Source of the DNA: Arthrobacter sp. DNA4 | GTDB lineage: Bacteria > Actinomycetota > Actinomycetes > Actinomycetales > Micrococcaceae | Assembly: GCF_024362385.1 (NCBI RefSeq) | Contig: NZ_CP101466.1 | Span: 2,108,001-2,172,000 of the forward strand | Direction: 5' to 3' | DNA: 64,000 nt | In this document: positions 63,355-64,000 of the stretch, piece by piece | Layout of the letters: every line of letters starts with the position of its first letter | Position numbering within the stretch: position 1 is the stretch's first letter | Translations under genes and position numbers: made by a program | The notes under the pieces: model-generated | The model's database searches: none | Told to the model about the DNA's origin: nothing | The model's input: the letters and a program-made list of their open reading frames with translations, nothing else

Positions 63355-64000
63355 CGGCTGCCCGCGCTACCGAACCGGACGTGGTCGGTCAGCCTGCCCG
63401 CCCGGAGCAGGGCGAAGTCGCGGAAGTAGTTCTGGTGCAGCCGCCACGGCGAGCCTGCGCCCTGCCGGGGCAGTTGGTCGGCGCCGCGGAAAATGTAGCC
63501 GGCCTTCAGGTCGATCAGTGAGGACAGCGTGCCGTTGGCGACGTCGGCGGGTGCCACGGGTACCACCCACTGGAGGTTCCTGCGGTCGAGCTGCTTGATC
63601 AGCCTGCAGATATAGCCGGCGACCAGGTCCGCCTTCAGAGTCCAGGACGCGTTGGTGTAGCCGATGGTGAGGGCGAAATTCGGGACGCCCTCCAGCATCA
63701 TGCCCTTGTAGGTGAGGGTTCTGCCGACGTCCACGGGCTCGCCGTCGACGGAGAGCTTCATGCCGCCGATCACCAGCAAGTTCAGTCCCGTCGCCGTGAC
63801 AATGACGTCGGCGGGCAGCGATGTGCCGGAGATCAGGTCAATCCCGTCCGGGGTGATCCGGGAGATCGTGTCGGTCACGATCCCGGCAGTGCCGGCACTG
63901 ATGGCCCGGTACAGGTCCCCGTTGGGGATCGCACAGACCCGCTGGTCCCACGGCTGGTACGACGGGGCCAGGTGCGTGTCCACCGGGAAGCCCGCCGGCA
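63024..64000 (-). CDS. Baeyer-Villiger-type flavin monooxygenase, 5' end outside window and 3' end anomalous
   Basis: The visible part is the C-terminal half of a flavin-containing ketone monooxygenase: CAIPNGDLYRAISAG, ADVIVTATGLNLLVIGGMKL, LEGVPNFALTIGYTNASWTL, and FRGADQLPRQGAGSPWRLHQ with YFRDFALLRAGRL. The family usually ends soon after HVRFGS, near 63375, but here no stop follows and the frame runs to 63024 through the hydrolase gene as low-complexity arginine-serine-rich sequence. I take the true end to be near 63370; a base error or a recent shift removed the stop. Confidence 0.72.
   Translation of the reverse strand, partial: PAGFPVDTHLAPSYQPWDQRVCAIPNGDLYRAISAGTAGIVTDTISRITPDGIDLISGTSLPADVIVTATGLNLLVIGGMKLSVDGEPVDVGRTLTYKGMMLEGVPNFALTIGYTNASWTLKADLVAGYICRLIKQLDRRNLQWVVPVAPADVANGTLSSLIDLKAGYIFRGADQLPRQGAGSPWRLHQNYFRDFALLRAGRLTDHVRFGSAGSRCGKPSGNPRPRPGMPSRCRERAMSPSRGHACATGGPAAGIRSSCSTASARASRTGTNSTSGSRTATRSTASTFPASRTPNGSPARRRSRSWPGSCRLSWTPSGFPGRCP

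Overview
The window is high-GC DNA from an actinobacterium, most likely Arthrobacter or a close relative (Pseudarthrobacter/Paenarthrobacter). Reasons: it carries a mycothiol-dependent formaldehyde dehydrogenase, a TraA/TrwC-type relaxase fragment of actinobacterial style, many GTG starts and a catabolic gene repertoire typical of that group. It looks like an accessory region (plasmid or genomic island): nearly every block is a self-contained substrate-utilisation module with its own regulator and transporter, and the modules are separated by repeats, hairpins, truncated genes and frameshifted genes.

Layout. 0-2.1 kb: sugar-acid genes (zinc dehydrogenase, KdgT permease). 2.7-7.2 kb: type-B carboxylesterase, MFS transporter and a broken SnoaL-like gene, divergent from a double-Lrp regulator. 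7.2-19.2 kb: the most interesting block. It combines a mycothiol-dependent formaldehyde dehydrogenase and MBL hydrolase, an aldehyde dehydrogenase, a class III PLP enzyme with the look of an amino-alcohol-phosphate phospho-lyase, an APH-type small-molecule kinase, a HbpS/GlcG protein, a sarcosine-oxidase-like flavoenzyme, a TetR regulator, a PtpB-like phosphatase, an APC permease and a frameshifted SDR. Together they suggest a route for N-methylated or plain amino alcohols: uptake, oxidative demethylation, phosphorylation, phosphate elimination to an aldehyde, oxidation to an acid.

19.2-35.1 kb: bounded by two about 500-bp direct non-coding repeats that each contain the 3' end of a tRNA-Leu-like sequence. 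Inside lie gene scars (nitrilase, GH43), a tartrate-type dicarboxylate operon (D-tartrate dehydratase-like enzyme, DctA, 2-hydroxyacid dehydrogenase, tartrate/D-malate dehydrogenase, CitE-like lyase, FAH hydrolase) under a divergent GntR regulator with two identical operators, then a decayed stretch with small regulators and hypotheticals. 35.1-39.9 kb: MHS-type transporter, frameshifted glycogen-debranching-like glycosidase, HTH-like hypothetical.

40.2-50.9 kb: an aminotransferase plus RraA-type aldolase pair, a LysR regulator, and an eight-gene + strand operon joining 5-oxoprolinase-like pxpABC to L-idonate/gluconate genes (SDRs, hydroxyacid dehydrogenase, IdnD, gluconokinase). 50.9-54.6 kb: decay zone with a third copy of the repeat's left end, relaxase and Rhs fragments and a copper-chaperone remnant. 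54.6-58.6 kb: RsbQ-like hydrolase, DUF1003 protein, CtpE-like P-type ATPase. 58.6-64 kb: gene-poor, with an eroded alanine-dehydrogenase/CEOS-family gene, an IS481 transposase tail, an alpha/beta hydrolase and the 3' part of a Baeyer-Villiger-type monooxygenase.

Many genes carry single-base shifts or in-frame TAG stops. Some may be assembly errors in homopolymers, but the truncated chimeric pieces show that real decay is also under way. No rRNA, complete tRNA or CRISPR array was seen.
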